From NCBI RefSeq assembly GCF_041154505.1, contig NZ_AP028672.1:4876501-4940500 (forward strand): 64,000 nucleotides of DNA. Reading direction: 5' to 3'. Source of the stretch: Acidovorax sp. A79 (GTDB taxonomy: Bacteria; Pseudomonadota; Gammaproteobacteria; Burkholderiales; Burkholderiaceae_C). Positions 55,980-64,000 of the stretch are shown here, piece by piece. Made by a program: the position numbers and the translations under genes. How positions within the stretch are numbered: the stretch's first letter is position 1; each line of letters begins with the position of its first letter. The notes beneath the pieces are model-generated. The model was given only the letters and a program-made list of their open reading frames with translations, ran no database searches and was not told the DNA's origin.

Positions 55980-57161
55980 ATGAAGCCAAACCCTGCCGCC
56001 GACCCCGACCTGCCTGACGCACCGGCGGAAGTGCGCGTCCCCCTGCAGGCCATTCGGGGCCGGGGGGCCGCCACGGCCATGCCGCACCGGTTCAGCCGCG
56101 ATGTGCGCGAGGTGGTGGATGATGGCTGGAACCACGGCCCGCAGGGCGCGGGAGGGGCGGATGGGGATGATGATGGCGGCGGCGGCGGGCCCGCCCCCGC
56201 CACCACGGTGCACCTGGAGACGGCCCGCAGCGCCATCTGCGCCAACGACTCCCCCGACATTTTTTTCGAGCTGTCCGTCAATCCCTACCGGGGGTGCGAG
56301 CACGGCTGCGTGTACTGCTACGCCCGGCCCACGCACAGCTATCTCAATTTTTCGCCCGGGCTCGACTTCGAGACCCAGATCGTGGCCAAGCACAACATCG
56401 CCGAGGTGCTGCGCCGCGAAGTGGCGCAGCCGCGTTATGTGCCGCGCCTGCTCAACATCGGTTCGGCCACCGACTGCTACCAGCCCGTGGAGCGCGAACT
56501 CAGGCTCACGCGCGGCCTCATCGAGGTGATGCGCGATGCACGGCACCCGTTCTCGCTCATCACCAAGTCGAGCGGGGTGGAGCGCGATCTCGATCTGCTC
56601 GCGCCGCTGGCAGCGCAGCAACTGACCGCGGTGTACGTGACGATCACCACGCTCGACCCGCTGCTGGCGCGCCGCATGGAGCCGCGCGCCGCCGCCCCCC
56701 ACCGGCGCCTTCGCACGCTGCGCACGCTGGCCGAGGCCGGCATTCCGGTGGGCGTGAGCGTGGCCCCGCAGATCCCCTTCATCACCGAAGACATGGAGCA
56801 GGTGCTGGAGGCCGCGCGCGATGCGGGGGCCAGGAGCGCGTTCTATACCGTGCTGCGCCTGCCGTGGGAGCTGGATGCGGTGTTCCGCGAATGGCTGCAG
56901 GTGCACTACCCGCAGCGCGCGGCGCGCGTGATGGCACGGGTGCAGGATTTGCACAACCTCGATGCGGCCCAGCGCAGCGCGGGCAAGAGCTACGACAGCA
57001 GCTTCGCCACCCGCATGAAGGGCAGCGGCCTGTGGGCGGACATGCTGCGCCAGCGGTTCGCGGGGGCGTGCCGGCGGCTGGGGCTCAACCGGGAGCGGCT
57101 GGAGCTGGACCTGTCGCAGTTCAGGCCGGGGCTTGCGCGCGGGCAGGGCAGCCTGTTCTGA
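55980..57161 (+). CDS. PA0069-family radical SAM protein
   Basis: A 393-residue radical SAM enzyme of the PA0069 family, distantly related to spore photoproduct lyase. The cluster motif is YRGCEHGCVYCYARPTH (three Cys) near residue 105; FETQIVAKHNIAEVLRREV and IGSATDCYQPVERELRLTR follow. The first 90 residues are Gly/Ala-rich and acidic. Its reaction is unknown. Separate from neighbours; convergent with the eptA-like gene. Confidence 0.88.
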   Translation: MKPNPAADPDLPDAPAEVRVPLQAIRGRGAATAMPHRFSRDVREVVDDGWNHGPQGAGGADGDDDGGGGGPAPATTVHLETARSAICANDSPDIFFELSVNPYRGCEHGCVYCYARPTHSYLNFSPGLDFETQIVAKHNIAEVLRREVAQPRYVPRLLNIGSATDCYQPVERELRLTRGLIEVMRDARHPFSLITKSSGVERDLDLLAPLAAQQLTAVYVTITTLDPLLARRMEPRAAAPHRRLRTLRTLAEAGIPVGVSVAPQIPFITEDMEQVLEAARDAGARSAFYTVLRLPWELDAVFREWLQVHYPQRAARVMARVQDLHNLDAAQRSAGKSYDSSFATRMKGSGLWADMLRQRFAGACRRLGLNRERLELDLSQFRPGLARGQGSLF

Positions 57162-57227
57162 GCCAGGCCGGGCTGCGAGGGAAGTGGCCGGAAGTGGCCG
57201 GAACACACAAGTCCGGCTTGCTCGCCG

Positions 57228-58994
57228 TCACAGCCTGCGGCTGCCGCCGGGGGGCGCGGCCATCGCCTGTGCCTGGTGGCGGCAGGCGGTGAACATGTCC
57301 AGGTCCGGGTTGTAGGCCCCCGTCGTCACGTCCAGGAGGCCGAGCACGGAGTGAAAGTAGTTGTCGTGCGTGATGCGCCGTTCGGCCAGGTCCTGCTGCA
57401 GGCAGCCCGTGGCCGCACCCGTGCGCGATTGCATGGCGGGCGAGAGCCAGGTGATCCAGGGCACGTGCTTTTGCACGTCGGGCGCGATGGCGTAGGGCAG
57501 GCCGTGCAGGTAGAGGTTGTTCTCGCCCAGTGATTCACCATGGTCTGCTACATAAATCATAGCTGTCTGCGCTTGTTCGGAGCGCGTGGAAAGCCATTTG
57601 AGCACTGAGTCGAGGAAAAAGTCGGTTTCCACGATGCTGTTGTCGTAGGCGTTCACCACCTGCTGGCGTTCGCATTCCTGCAGCGCCGTGGAGGTGCATT
57701 CGGGCAGGAATTTCTTGTGCTCGGATGACGAGCGCTTGGAGTAGGCGGGCCCATGGCTGCCGATCTGGTGCAGGACCACCACGGTCCCGCGCTGGCGCTG
57801 CTCGGCGGGCAGCGCGGCAATGCGGGCGTCCAGGTCCTTGAGCATGATGCGGTCCAGGCATTCGCCCCGGGTGGGGCACAGCGCGGGGTCCTGCAGTGCC
57901 GACGTGTTGGTGTCGCCCAGGCGGTCGCACACCCCCTTGCAGCCCGACTGGTTGTCCACCCAGAGCACGGCCAGCCCGGCGTGGTGCAGCACATCGACGA
58001 GGCTCTCGAAATTGGCCGCGCGCGCCTCGTAGCCGGTGCGCCCCAGGTGCGAGAACATGCAGGGCACCGACGCGGCGGTGCTGGTGCCGCAGGACCACGC
58101 GTTGCGGGCGCTCACGAGGTCGGTGCGGGCCGAAAGAAGCGGCGTGGTGCCACGGCCATAGCCGTTGAGCCCGAAGTTGCCGCTGCGGCCGGTTTCGCCC
58201 AGCACCAGCACCAGCAGGGGTGGTTGTTTCTGCACCGCATAGCTTGCGCCCAGCCTGGCATCGCGCCCCAGCGGCAGCAGTTTGCTGGTGTCGATGCGCA
58301 AGGGCCTGGTGGCGATGTTGCCCAGCGCGTACACGCTGTTGAGCGGGTTGATGAGATAGCGCAGCTTGGTGTGGTTGCGCATGGTGGATGCGAAGTCCTG
58401 GAACACCATCAGCAGGCACACCACGATGACCGCGATGGCTCCGAGCAAGAGCGCGCCGTTGTGGGCCGCGTGCCGCAGGCCGCCCAGGCGCTGCACCGGA
58501 GTGCGGTAGAGCCACGCCAGCGGCGGTACCGCCAGCGCCAGCACGGTGCCCGCCATGCGCCAGCCGAGCAGGTCGCCCGCCTCGTGGGCATCGGTCTGCA
58601 GCACGTTCACGAGCATGCTGGCATCGATGGCGATGCCGTAGGCGAGCATGAAGTAGGCCCCGAAGGCTGCCATCACCACCAGCACCGCTGCCGCGGGCTT
58701 GAGCGTGCCCCGCCAGGCCAGGAGGCTCAGCAGGGCCGCGTTGCCGGCGGCCACGATGACCACGAACGCCGCGGCAAAGGCCCAGCCGCGCGCGCTGCCG
58801 TGGCCGGGCAGCTCGGCCACCTCGCGCCACAGCGGCACGTTGCAGGCCGTGGCCAGCCAGGCGCTGATGAGCACCACCACCCACGCGGGGTGCAGGTGGC
58901 GCGGTGCGGGTGCGGAGGAAGCTGGGGCTGGAGACCGGGGCCCGGCGCCCGTGGCTGCATGGGAAAGCAGCAGGCGCTGCAGGATCAAAGGCAT
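57228..58994 (-). CDS. eptA: Phosphoethanolamine transferase, EptA type
   Basis: A 588-residue inner-membrane protein: five helices in the first 210 residues, then a periplasmic alkaline-phosphatase-fold domain. LVLVLGETGRSGNFGLNGYGRGTTP holds the metal/nucleophile region (the Thr is in the CGTSTAASVPCMFSHLGR and ETGR areas), then NAYDNSIVETDFFLDSVLKWL and YVADHGESLGENNLYLHGLPY with the zinc-binding Asp-His. It adds phosphoethanolamine to lipid A or related sugars, which lowers binding of cationic peptides. No adjacent two-component system is seen. Confidence 0.9.
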   Translation of the reverse strand: MPLILQRLLLSHAATGAGPRSPAPASSAPAPRHLHPAWVVVLISAWLATACNVPLWREVAELPGHGSARGWAFAAAFVVIVAAGNAALLSLLAWRGTLKPAAAVLVVMAAFGAYFMLAYGIAIDASMLVNVLQTDAHEAGDLLGWRMAGTVLALAVPPLAWLYRTPVQRLGGLRHAAHNGALLLGAIAVIVVCLLMVFQDFASTMRNHTKLRYLINPLNSVYALGNIATRPLRIDTSKLLPLGRDARLGASYAVQKQPPLLVLVLGETGRSGNFGLNGYGRGTTPLLSARTDLVSARNAWSCGTSTAASVPCMFSHLGRTGYEARAANFESLVDVLHHAGLAVLWVDNQSGCKGVCDRLGDTNTSALQDPALCPTRGECLDRIMLKDLDARIAALPAEQRQRGTVVVLHQIGSHGPAYSKRSSSEHKKFLPECTSTALQECERQQVVNAYDNSIVETDFFLDSVLKWLSTRSEQAQTAMIYVADHGESLGENNLYLHGLPYAIAPDVQKHVPWITWLSPAMQSRTGAATGCLQQDLAERRITHDNYFHSVLGLLDVTTGAYNPDLDMFTACRHQAQAMAAPPGGSRRL

Positions 58995-59028
58995 GGGCGC
59001 ACTGTGGCGCCCGAGACTTAAGGCCGCA

Positions 59029-59895
59029 TTAACGTCCGGGGGCCTGCAGGGTCCTGGCGTGGTGCCTCAGGTGGTCGGCCATGAAGCTCTGGATGAAGTA
59101 GTAGCCGTGGTCGTAGCCTTCGTGGCGCCGCAGGGTGAGCGGCTGGCCGATGGCCTGGCACGCCTCCTCGAACAGATGCGGGTGCAACTGCGTGGGCAAG
59201 AACTTGTCGGCCAGGCCCTGGTCGATCAATATGCCGGCCGGGTAGGGCGCCACCGGCTGGTGCTGCATCAGCACCGTGGCGTCGTGCTCGATCCAGCCCG
59301 TGCGGTCTGGCCCCAGGTAGCCCGTGAAGGCCTTCTCGCCCCAGGGGCACTGCGTGGGCGCGCAGATCGGCGCAAAGGCCGAAAGGCTCTTGAACCGCCC
59401 CGGGTGGCGCAGCGCCAGCGTGAGCGCGCCATGGCCGCCCATGGAGTGGCCGCAGATGCCCAGGCGCTCGCCATCGATGGGCAGTTGCGCCGCCACCTGC
59501 GGCAGCAGTTCCTTCATCAGGTAGCTTTCCATGCGCCAGTGGCGCGCCCAGGGCGCGGCCGTGGCGTCCAGGTAGAAGCCCGCGCCCACGCCGAAGTCCC
59601 AGCTCTCGGCCTCGCCCGGCACGTTGGCACCGCGTGGGCTGGTGTCGGGCGCGACCAGCGCCAGGCCCAGCTCGGCCGCCAGGCGCTGGGCACCGGCCTT
59701 GACCATGAAGGTTTCTTCCGTGCAGGTCAGCCCCGCCAGGTACAGCATGGCGGGCACAGGGCGCTGCCGCGCCTGCGGCGGCAGGAAGACCGAGAACTTC
59801 ATCGGCAGGCCGATCTCGGCAGAGGCGTGCTGGTAGAAGCGCTGCTCGCCGCCAAAGCAGGCGTGGCTGCCGAGCAGGTCCAGGGAGGTGGTCAT
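59029..59895 (-). CDS. fghA: S-formylglutathione hydrolase
   Basis: A 288-residue esterase of the FrmB/FghA family. LGICGHSMGGHGALTLALRHPG carries the nucleophile Ser; LIDQGLADKFL the Asp region; RRHEGYDHGYYFIQSFMADHLRHHA the catalytic His. It hydrolyses S-formylglutathione to formate and glutathione, the second step of formaldehyde removal after AdhC, encoded just upstream in the same direction with a repeat in the spacer. Confidence 0.95.
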   Translation of the reverse strand: MTTSLDLLGSHACFGGEQRFYQHASAEIGLPMKFSVFLPPQARQRPVPAMLYLAGLTCTEETFMVKAGAQRLAAELGLALVAPDTSPRGANVPGEAESWDFGVGAGFYLDATAAPWARHWRMESYLMKELLPQVAAQLPIDGERLGICGHSMGGHGALTLALRHPGRFKSLSAFAPICAPTQCPWGEKAFTGYLGPDRTGWIEHDATVLMQHQPVAPYPAGILIDQGLADKFLPTQLHPHLFEEACQAIGQPLTLRRHEGYDHGYYFIQSFMADHLRHHARTLQAPGR

Positions 59896-59902
59896 GTGGA
59901 TT

Positions 59903-59957
59903 GCTTCAAAATTGATAGCTTGCAGCGCATGAAGGATAAGCGCTAGGGGCTGTTTTT
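59903..59957 (+). repeat. GCTAT/AGCGCT interspersed repeat
   Basis: GCTTCAAAATTGATAGC, then AGCGCATGAAGGATAAGCGCT and AGGGGCTGTTTTTACC. It lies in the 90-base spacer between adhC and fghA. Confidence 0.75.
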
Positions 59958-59985
59958 ACCTTGATTGATCGCCTGCGGGGCAGGC

Positions 59986-61113
<1,128 letters not shown>

Positions 61114-61324
61114 TCAACGGGTTGGTCGGGGAAGGGCGGCGGCGAGGCTCTTTGGCCGGCAGCGCGCAGGGGGACCGCATGACTGTAGGCCATGTGCAGG
61201 GCCTGGTGGAGCCCGTGGCCGCAGATCCTGGGGTTATGGCCGGATTCGACGGCATGGGCGGCAGCCGGACATTGCCTCCCGTATAGTCGGGCGCCTTTCA
61301 TTTCCGCTCTGCCGACCGACCCCC

Positions 61325-62335
61325 ATGGACCACCACCACGCCAACAGCCCGCACCGCGTCGATCTCGTGGTCTACCCCGGCTTCAAGGCGCTGGAGGCCG
61401 TGGGCCCCATGTCCGTGTTCGACTATGCCAACGTGCACCTGCGCCAGCATGGCCGGCCCGACGGCTACGCGGTGCGCGTGGTGGCCGCGCAGGCGGGCGC
61501 GGTGCCATCGGACACCTTGATGGCGCTGAACGCCACCCACACCCTGGCCGAACTGGAGCAGGGCGGAGCGGGTTGCACCGTGATCCTCGTGGGGTCGCGC
61601 AATATCGAGCAGGTGCTGGCGGCCTCTCCCGAACTCGTGGCCTGGGCGGCAAGCGTGGCCCCGCGCGTGGACCGCATGATCGCCCTGTGCTCGGGCAGCT
61701 TCTTCCTGGCCGCCGCCGGCCTGCTCGACGGCCGGCGCGCCGCGACGCACTGGAGCGTGGCGGCCCTGCTGCGCCAGCGCTATCCGGCCATCGAGGTGGA
61801 CCCGGACGCCATCTACGTGCGCGATGGCCCCCTGTGGACCTCGGCCGGCGTCACCGCGGGCATCGACCTGGCCCTGGCGCTGGTGGAAGAGGATTTTGGC
61901 CACGCCCTGGCGCTGGAGGTGGCGCGCGACCTCGTCATGTACCTCAAGCGCCCCGGCGGGCAGTCGCAGTTCAGCGTGCAGCTGGCCAGCCAGGGCACGG
62001 GCCACCGCGACATCCAGGCGGTGCAGAACTGGGTGCTGGAGCATCTTGCGGAGCCCATGCCGCTGGCGGCCCTGGCGGCACGCGCGGCGATGAGCGAGCG
62101 GCATTTCCGGCGCGTGTTCACGCAGGAGACGGGGCAGACCCCCTCGGCCTTCGTGGAGTCCGCGCGGCTGGAAGGAGCGCGGCGCCTGCTCGAGTCGCAG
62201 GCCGGGCTGCCGCTCAAGACCGTGGCCGCGCGCATGGGCATGGGTTCGGAGCAGGCCTTGCGGCATCTATTCGTGCGCCACCTGGGGATCACGCCGCTGG
62301 CGTACCGGGAGCGGTTCAGCAGGGCGGGCGGCTAG
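61325..62335 (+). CDS. GlxA-like AraC-family regulator
   Basis: A 336-residue regulator with a DJ-1/PfpI-like N-terminal domain (about 10-180; VDLVVYPGFKALEAVGPMSVFDYAN, DRMIALCSGSFFLAAAGLLDGRRAATHW with the conserved Cys) and an AraC-type DNA-binding domain (about 225-330; LAALAARAAMSERHFRRVFTQETGQTPSAFVESARLEGARRLLE). Such GlxA-type regulators often control amine or C1 metabolism, so the divergent adhC-fghA pair is a plausible target. The ATG at 61325 is used; the frame upstream is antisense to adhC. Confidence 0.9.
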   Translation: MDHHHANSPHRVDLVVYPGFKALEAVGPMSVFDYANVHLRQHGRPDGYAVRVVAAQAGAVPSDTLMALNATHTLAELEQGGAGCTVILVGSRNIEQVLAASPELVAWAASVAPRVDRMIALCSGSFFLAAAGLLDGRRAATHWSVAALLRQRYPAIEVDPDAIYVRDGPLWTSAGVTAGIDLALALVEEDFGHALALEVARDLVMYLKRPGGQSQFSVQLASQGTGHRDIQAVQNWVLEHLAEPMPLAALAARAAMSERHFRRVFTQETGQTPSAFVESARLEGARRLLESQAGLPLKTVAARMGMGSEQALRHLFVRHLGITPLAYRERFSRAGG

Positions 62336-62392
62336 TGGCCGCCGGGCGGGCAGCCCCGCCGTAGCGCGCCCCGCATCCGGCGTGGCCCACGC

Positions 62393-62809
62393 TCATGCAG
62401 CAGCCTGTGCCGTGCTGCGCGGCGGTGCCGCGAAAACCTCGCGCGCGGCGGCCAGCCCGTTGAGCGCCGCGGGAAAGCCGGCGTACACCGCCATCTGCAT
62501 GATGACCTCGACGATTTCCTCGCGCGTGACGCCCACGTTCAGCGCCGCCTGCAGGTGCACCTTGAGCTGCGGCGTGGCGTTGCCCATGGCGGTGAGCGCC
62601 GCGACGACGGCGATCTCGCGGCTTCTGAGGTCCAGGCCGGGGCGTGAATAGATGTCGCCGAAGGGAAACTCGATCAGGTAGCGGGCAAAGTCCGGTGCGA
62701 TGCCGGCGAGGCTGTCGATGACCTGTTCGCCAGCCTCACCGTCGATTTCGCGGAGTTTGGCCAGCCCTTGTTCGTAGCGTGTGCGGTGGTGCATGGAGGG
62801 TGCTTTCAT
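62393..62809 (-). CDS. Carboxymuconolactone decarboxylase-family protein
   Basis: A 138-residue AhpD/CMD-like helical protein. [75 protein letters not shown] is the complete family core; the Cys-x-x-Cys of peroxidase-type AhpD is absent, so it is closer to PcaC or gamma-carboxymuconolactone decarboxylase homologues of unknown role. The start is 62809 or 62794; either way it overlaps the 3' end of the merR gene and is probably translationally coupled to it. Confidence 0.85.
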   Translation of the reverse strand: MKAPSMHHRTRYEQGLAKLREIDGEAGEQVIDSLAGIAPDFARYLIEFPFGDIYSRPGLDLRSREIAVVAALTAMGNATPQLKVHLQAALNVGVTREEIVEVIMQMAVYAGFPAALNGLAAAREVFAAPPRSTAQAAA

Positions 62810-63197
62810 CAGGGGTGGATGCGGTGTCCAGGGAAACCTCGACCGCCCGGTAGTGCGCGATCTTGGCCTGCAGCACCTGGGCCGACTGCTGCATCGCCGC
62901 GATGGCGGCCTGCACGTCGTTCAGGTGCGCTTGCAGCATCGCGCGCCGTTGCGGCACCGTGGCATCCCCTTCGCCGCGAAGCCTGGCGAAGGCCTGCATC
63001 TGCCCGATGGGCATGCGGGTCTCGCGCAGGCGCAGCAGGAACCCTATCCACTCCATGTCCGCTGCCGCATAGCGGCGCTGGCCGCCCGCCGCGCGGGCCA
63101 CTGGTGCGATCAGCCCCGCGCGCTCGTAGTAGCGCAGGGTGTGCGCCGTCAAACCCGTGCGCCGTGCGACATCGTTGATGGTGAGGTGGGATTCCAT
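62736..63197 (-). CDS. MerR-family regulator
   Basis: A 153-residue MerR regulator. [70 protein letters not shown] is the DNA-binding domain; a dimerisation coiled coil follows (about 85-125), then a loose tail read within the next gene. No metal-binding Cys pattern is present, so it is more like small-molecule MerR members. The ATG at 63197 follows directly on a MerR-type promoter, with no room for a ribosome site, so the message may be leaderless. Confidence 0.9.
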   Translation of the reverse strand: MESHLTINDVARRTGLTAHTLRYYERAGLIAPVARAAGGQRRYAAADMEWIGFLLRLRETRMPIGQMQAFARLRGEGDATVPQRRAMLQAHLNDVQAAIAAMQQSAQVLQAKIAHYRAVEVSLDTASTPDESTLHAPPHTLRTRAGQTPRNRR

Positions 63198-63204
63198 GAA
63201 AGCG

Positions 63205-63235
63205 ATCCTAAAAGTTCGAGTGCACTCCAAGTCAA
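63205..63235 (-). promoter_or_regulatory. MerR-type promoter with 19-bp spacer
   Basis: On the minus strand, TTGACT (63230-63235) and TAGGAT (63205-63210) are separated by 19 bp, the long spacer typical of MerR-controlled promoters. The spacer region contains the dyad TTGGAGTGCACTCGAA (63215-63230). Transcription would begin about at the merR start codon, so the regulator and its overlapping partner gene are probably autoregulated. Confidence 0.72.
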
Positions 63236-63291
63236 GGGGCATCTTGCGCCGACGTGCGCAGGAGGGGCCCGCGCACCCTGCGGCGGGGCGC

Positions 63292-63345
63292 GGGGCCTGG
63301 GGCCTGGGGCCTGGGGCCTGGGGCCTGGGGCCTGGGGCCTGGGCC
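63292..63345 (+). repeat. GGGGCCT heptanucleotide tandem repeat
   Basis: Seven perfect GGGGCCT units (63292-63340) followed by a partial GGGCC. On the plus strand this gives successive G4 tracts with three-base CCT loops, an ideal four-layer G-quadruplex pattern. It lies between the merR promoter and the gltA terminator and is in no plausible gene. Confidence 0.9.
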
Positions 63346-63381
63346 GCGAGGGGCGGCCCCGGCGTTTGCGCACAGGCAAAG

Positions 63382-63405
63382 AAAAAGCCCGCCAATGGCG
63401 GGCTT
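63382..63405 (-). terminator. Intrinsic terminator of gltA
   Basis: On the minus strand AAGCCCGCC pairs with GGCGGGCTT around ATT and is followed by TTTTT-C-TTTG. It lies about 75 nt after the gltA stop codon. Confidence 0.9.
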
Positions 63406-63479
63406 GGGGGTTGTCGCGGATTGGCGCCCCAGGGGGCGCCGCGCCGCCAGCCAGCCGTGGACGGCTGGCGCGCGGCCGA

Positions 63480-64000
63480 TCAGCGCTTGGACAGGGGCGG
63501 TACGTCGCGGCGTTCGGAGCCGGTGAACAGCTGGCGGGGGCGGCCGATCTTGTACTCGGGGTCACCGATCATTTCGTTGAGCTGGGCGATCCAGCCCACG
63601 GTGCGGGCCAGCGCGAAGATGCCGGTGAACAGGTTCACGGGGATGCCGATCGCGCGCTGCACGATGCCGGAGTAGAAGTCCACGTTCGGGTAGAGCTTGC
63701 GCTGCACGAAGTAGTCGTCTTCCAGGGCGATCTTTTCCAGTTCCTTGGCCAGCTTGAACAGCGGGTCTTTTTCCAGGCCCAGCTCGGCCAGCACTTCATT
63801 GCAAGTCTCTTGCATGAGCTTGGCGCGCGGGTCGTAGTTCTTGTACACGCGGTGGCCAAAACCCATGAGCTTGACGCCGGAGTTCTTGTCCTTGACCTGC
63901 TTGATGAACTCGCCGATCTTTTCCACGCCGCCCTGGGCCTGGATGTCGTACAGCATGTTCAGCGCGGCTTCGTTGGCGCCGCCGTGGGCGGGGCCCCAGA
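63480..64000 (-). CDS. gltA: Citrate synthase, C-terminal part
   Basis: The last 173 or so codons of a type II citrate synthase; the 5' part lies beyond the window. It begins within [16 protein letters not shown] (active-site His), continues [14 protein letters not shown] (second catalytic His) and [16 protein letters not shown] (catalytic Asp), and ends [22 protein letters not shown], close to other proteobacterial enzymes. It condenses acetyl-CoA and oxaloacetate in the tricarboxylic acid cycle. Confidence 0.97.
   Translation of the reverse strand, partial: WGPAHGGANEAALNMLYDIQAQGGVEKIGEFIKQVKDKNSGVKLMGFGHRVYKNYDPRAKLMQETCNEVLAELGLEKDPLFKLAKELEKIALEDDYFVQRKLYPNVDFYSGIVQRAIGIPVNLFTGIFALARTVGWIAQLNEMIGDPEYKIGRPRQLFTGSERRDVPPLSKR

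Noticed and set aside
57181..57200. Tandem GGAAGTGGCC duplication between the radical SAM and eptA-like genes
   Set aside because: Only two units without a wider pattern; too little to call a repeat element.
57541..57585. Match to the GCTAT/AGCGCT repeat inside the eptA-like gene (ATCATAGCTGTCTGCGCTTG on the plus strand)
   Set aside because: The same bases encode TAMIYVADHGES, a conserved family motif in phosphoethanolamine transferases. The match covers only the first half of the repeat and is more simply explained by the protein constraint.
63149..63565. Open frames through the GGGGCCT array giving PGPRPQA-type repeats
   Set aside because: Proline/glycine repeat translations in several frames simply reflect the heptanucleotide array. 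There is no start site or conserved flank.

Overview
The window is GC-rich, gene-dense DNA of a betaproteobacterium, most likely Comamonadaceae and Acidovorax-like. The evidence is the family mix (Bug-type solute receptor, several Liv-type amino-acid/aromatic-acid receptors, IPTL-CTERM protein, PA0069-type radical SAM protein), GC-ending codons, and short interspersed repeats of a kind I remember from this family. I see no rRNA, tRNA, transposase, phage gene or CRISPR array. It reads as ordinary chromosome with many uptake and catabolic modules.

Layout. 0-5.7 kb: edge of a small exported protein, a CBS-domain protein, and a leftward nrtA-nrtB-nrtD nitrate transporter. Its leader carries an ANTAR-type tandem hairpin and terminator, and an ANTAR regulator (NasT/AmiR type) lies just upstream. 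5.9-10 kb: orphan Liv-type receptor, tsaD, and a secreted Ig/fibronectin protein with an IPTL-CTERM tail. 10.5-17.9 kb: leftward Liv-type transporter (receptor, two permeases, two ATPases) ending in an aromatic-aldehyde-type dehydrogenase, with a divergent FeaR-like AraC regulator. 18-29.5 kb: Hsp20-like protein, another receptor, then a rightward cluster of two flavin monooxygenases, an M20 deacylase, a GNAT acetyltransferase, a fused permease-ATPase, two related amino-acid receptors and a third LLM oxidoreductase. Its content matches the Bacillus subtilis pathway that salvages S-(2-succino)cysteine and other S-alkylcysteines.

29.4-37.3 kb: a remnant of an mltB-like gene, a NodIJ-like ABC-2 exporter, intact mltB, and a leftward moxR / DUF58 / transglutaminase operon. 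37.3-46.8 kb: histone-deacetylase-family enzyme, enoyl-CoA hydratase, MscS-like channel, etfBA, acyl-CoA dehydrogenase, nitronate monooxygenase, orphan receptor. 46.8-52.1 kb: leftward gbsR-type regulator / cioA / cioB (cyanide-insensitive bd oxidase) behind a long perfect palindrome, acyltransferase-3 protein, LETM1-like protein, rnk. 52.2-57.2 kb: Bug receptor and benzoylformate decarboxylase with divergent LysR regulator, then a radical SAM protein. 57.2-64 kb: eptA-like phosphoethanolamine transferase, glutathione-dependent formaldehyde oxidation (adhC, fghA), GlxA-like regulator, MerR regulator overlapping a carboxymuconolactone-decarboxylase-family gene, a GGGGCCT tandem repeat, and the 3' part of gltA.

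Two short repeat families run through the window. One sits immediately after stop codons, like a 3'-UTR element. The other is a double-hairpin GCTAT/AGCGCT element; two copies lie inside coding sequence in the same reading frame (N-terminus of the nitrate permease, and the lipoprotein signal of MltB). All functional calls come from reading the sequence; no database search was run.
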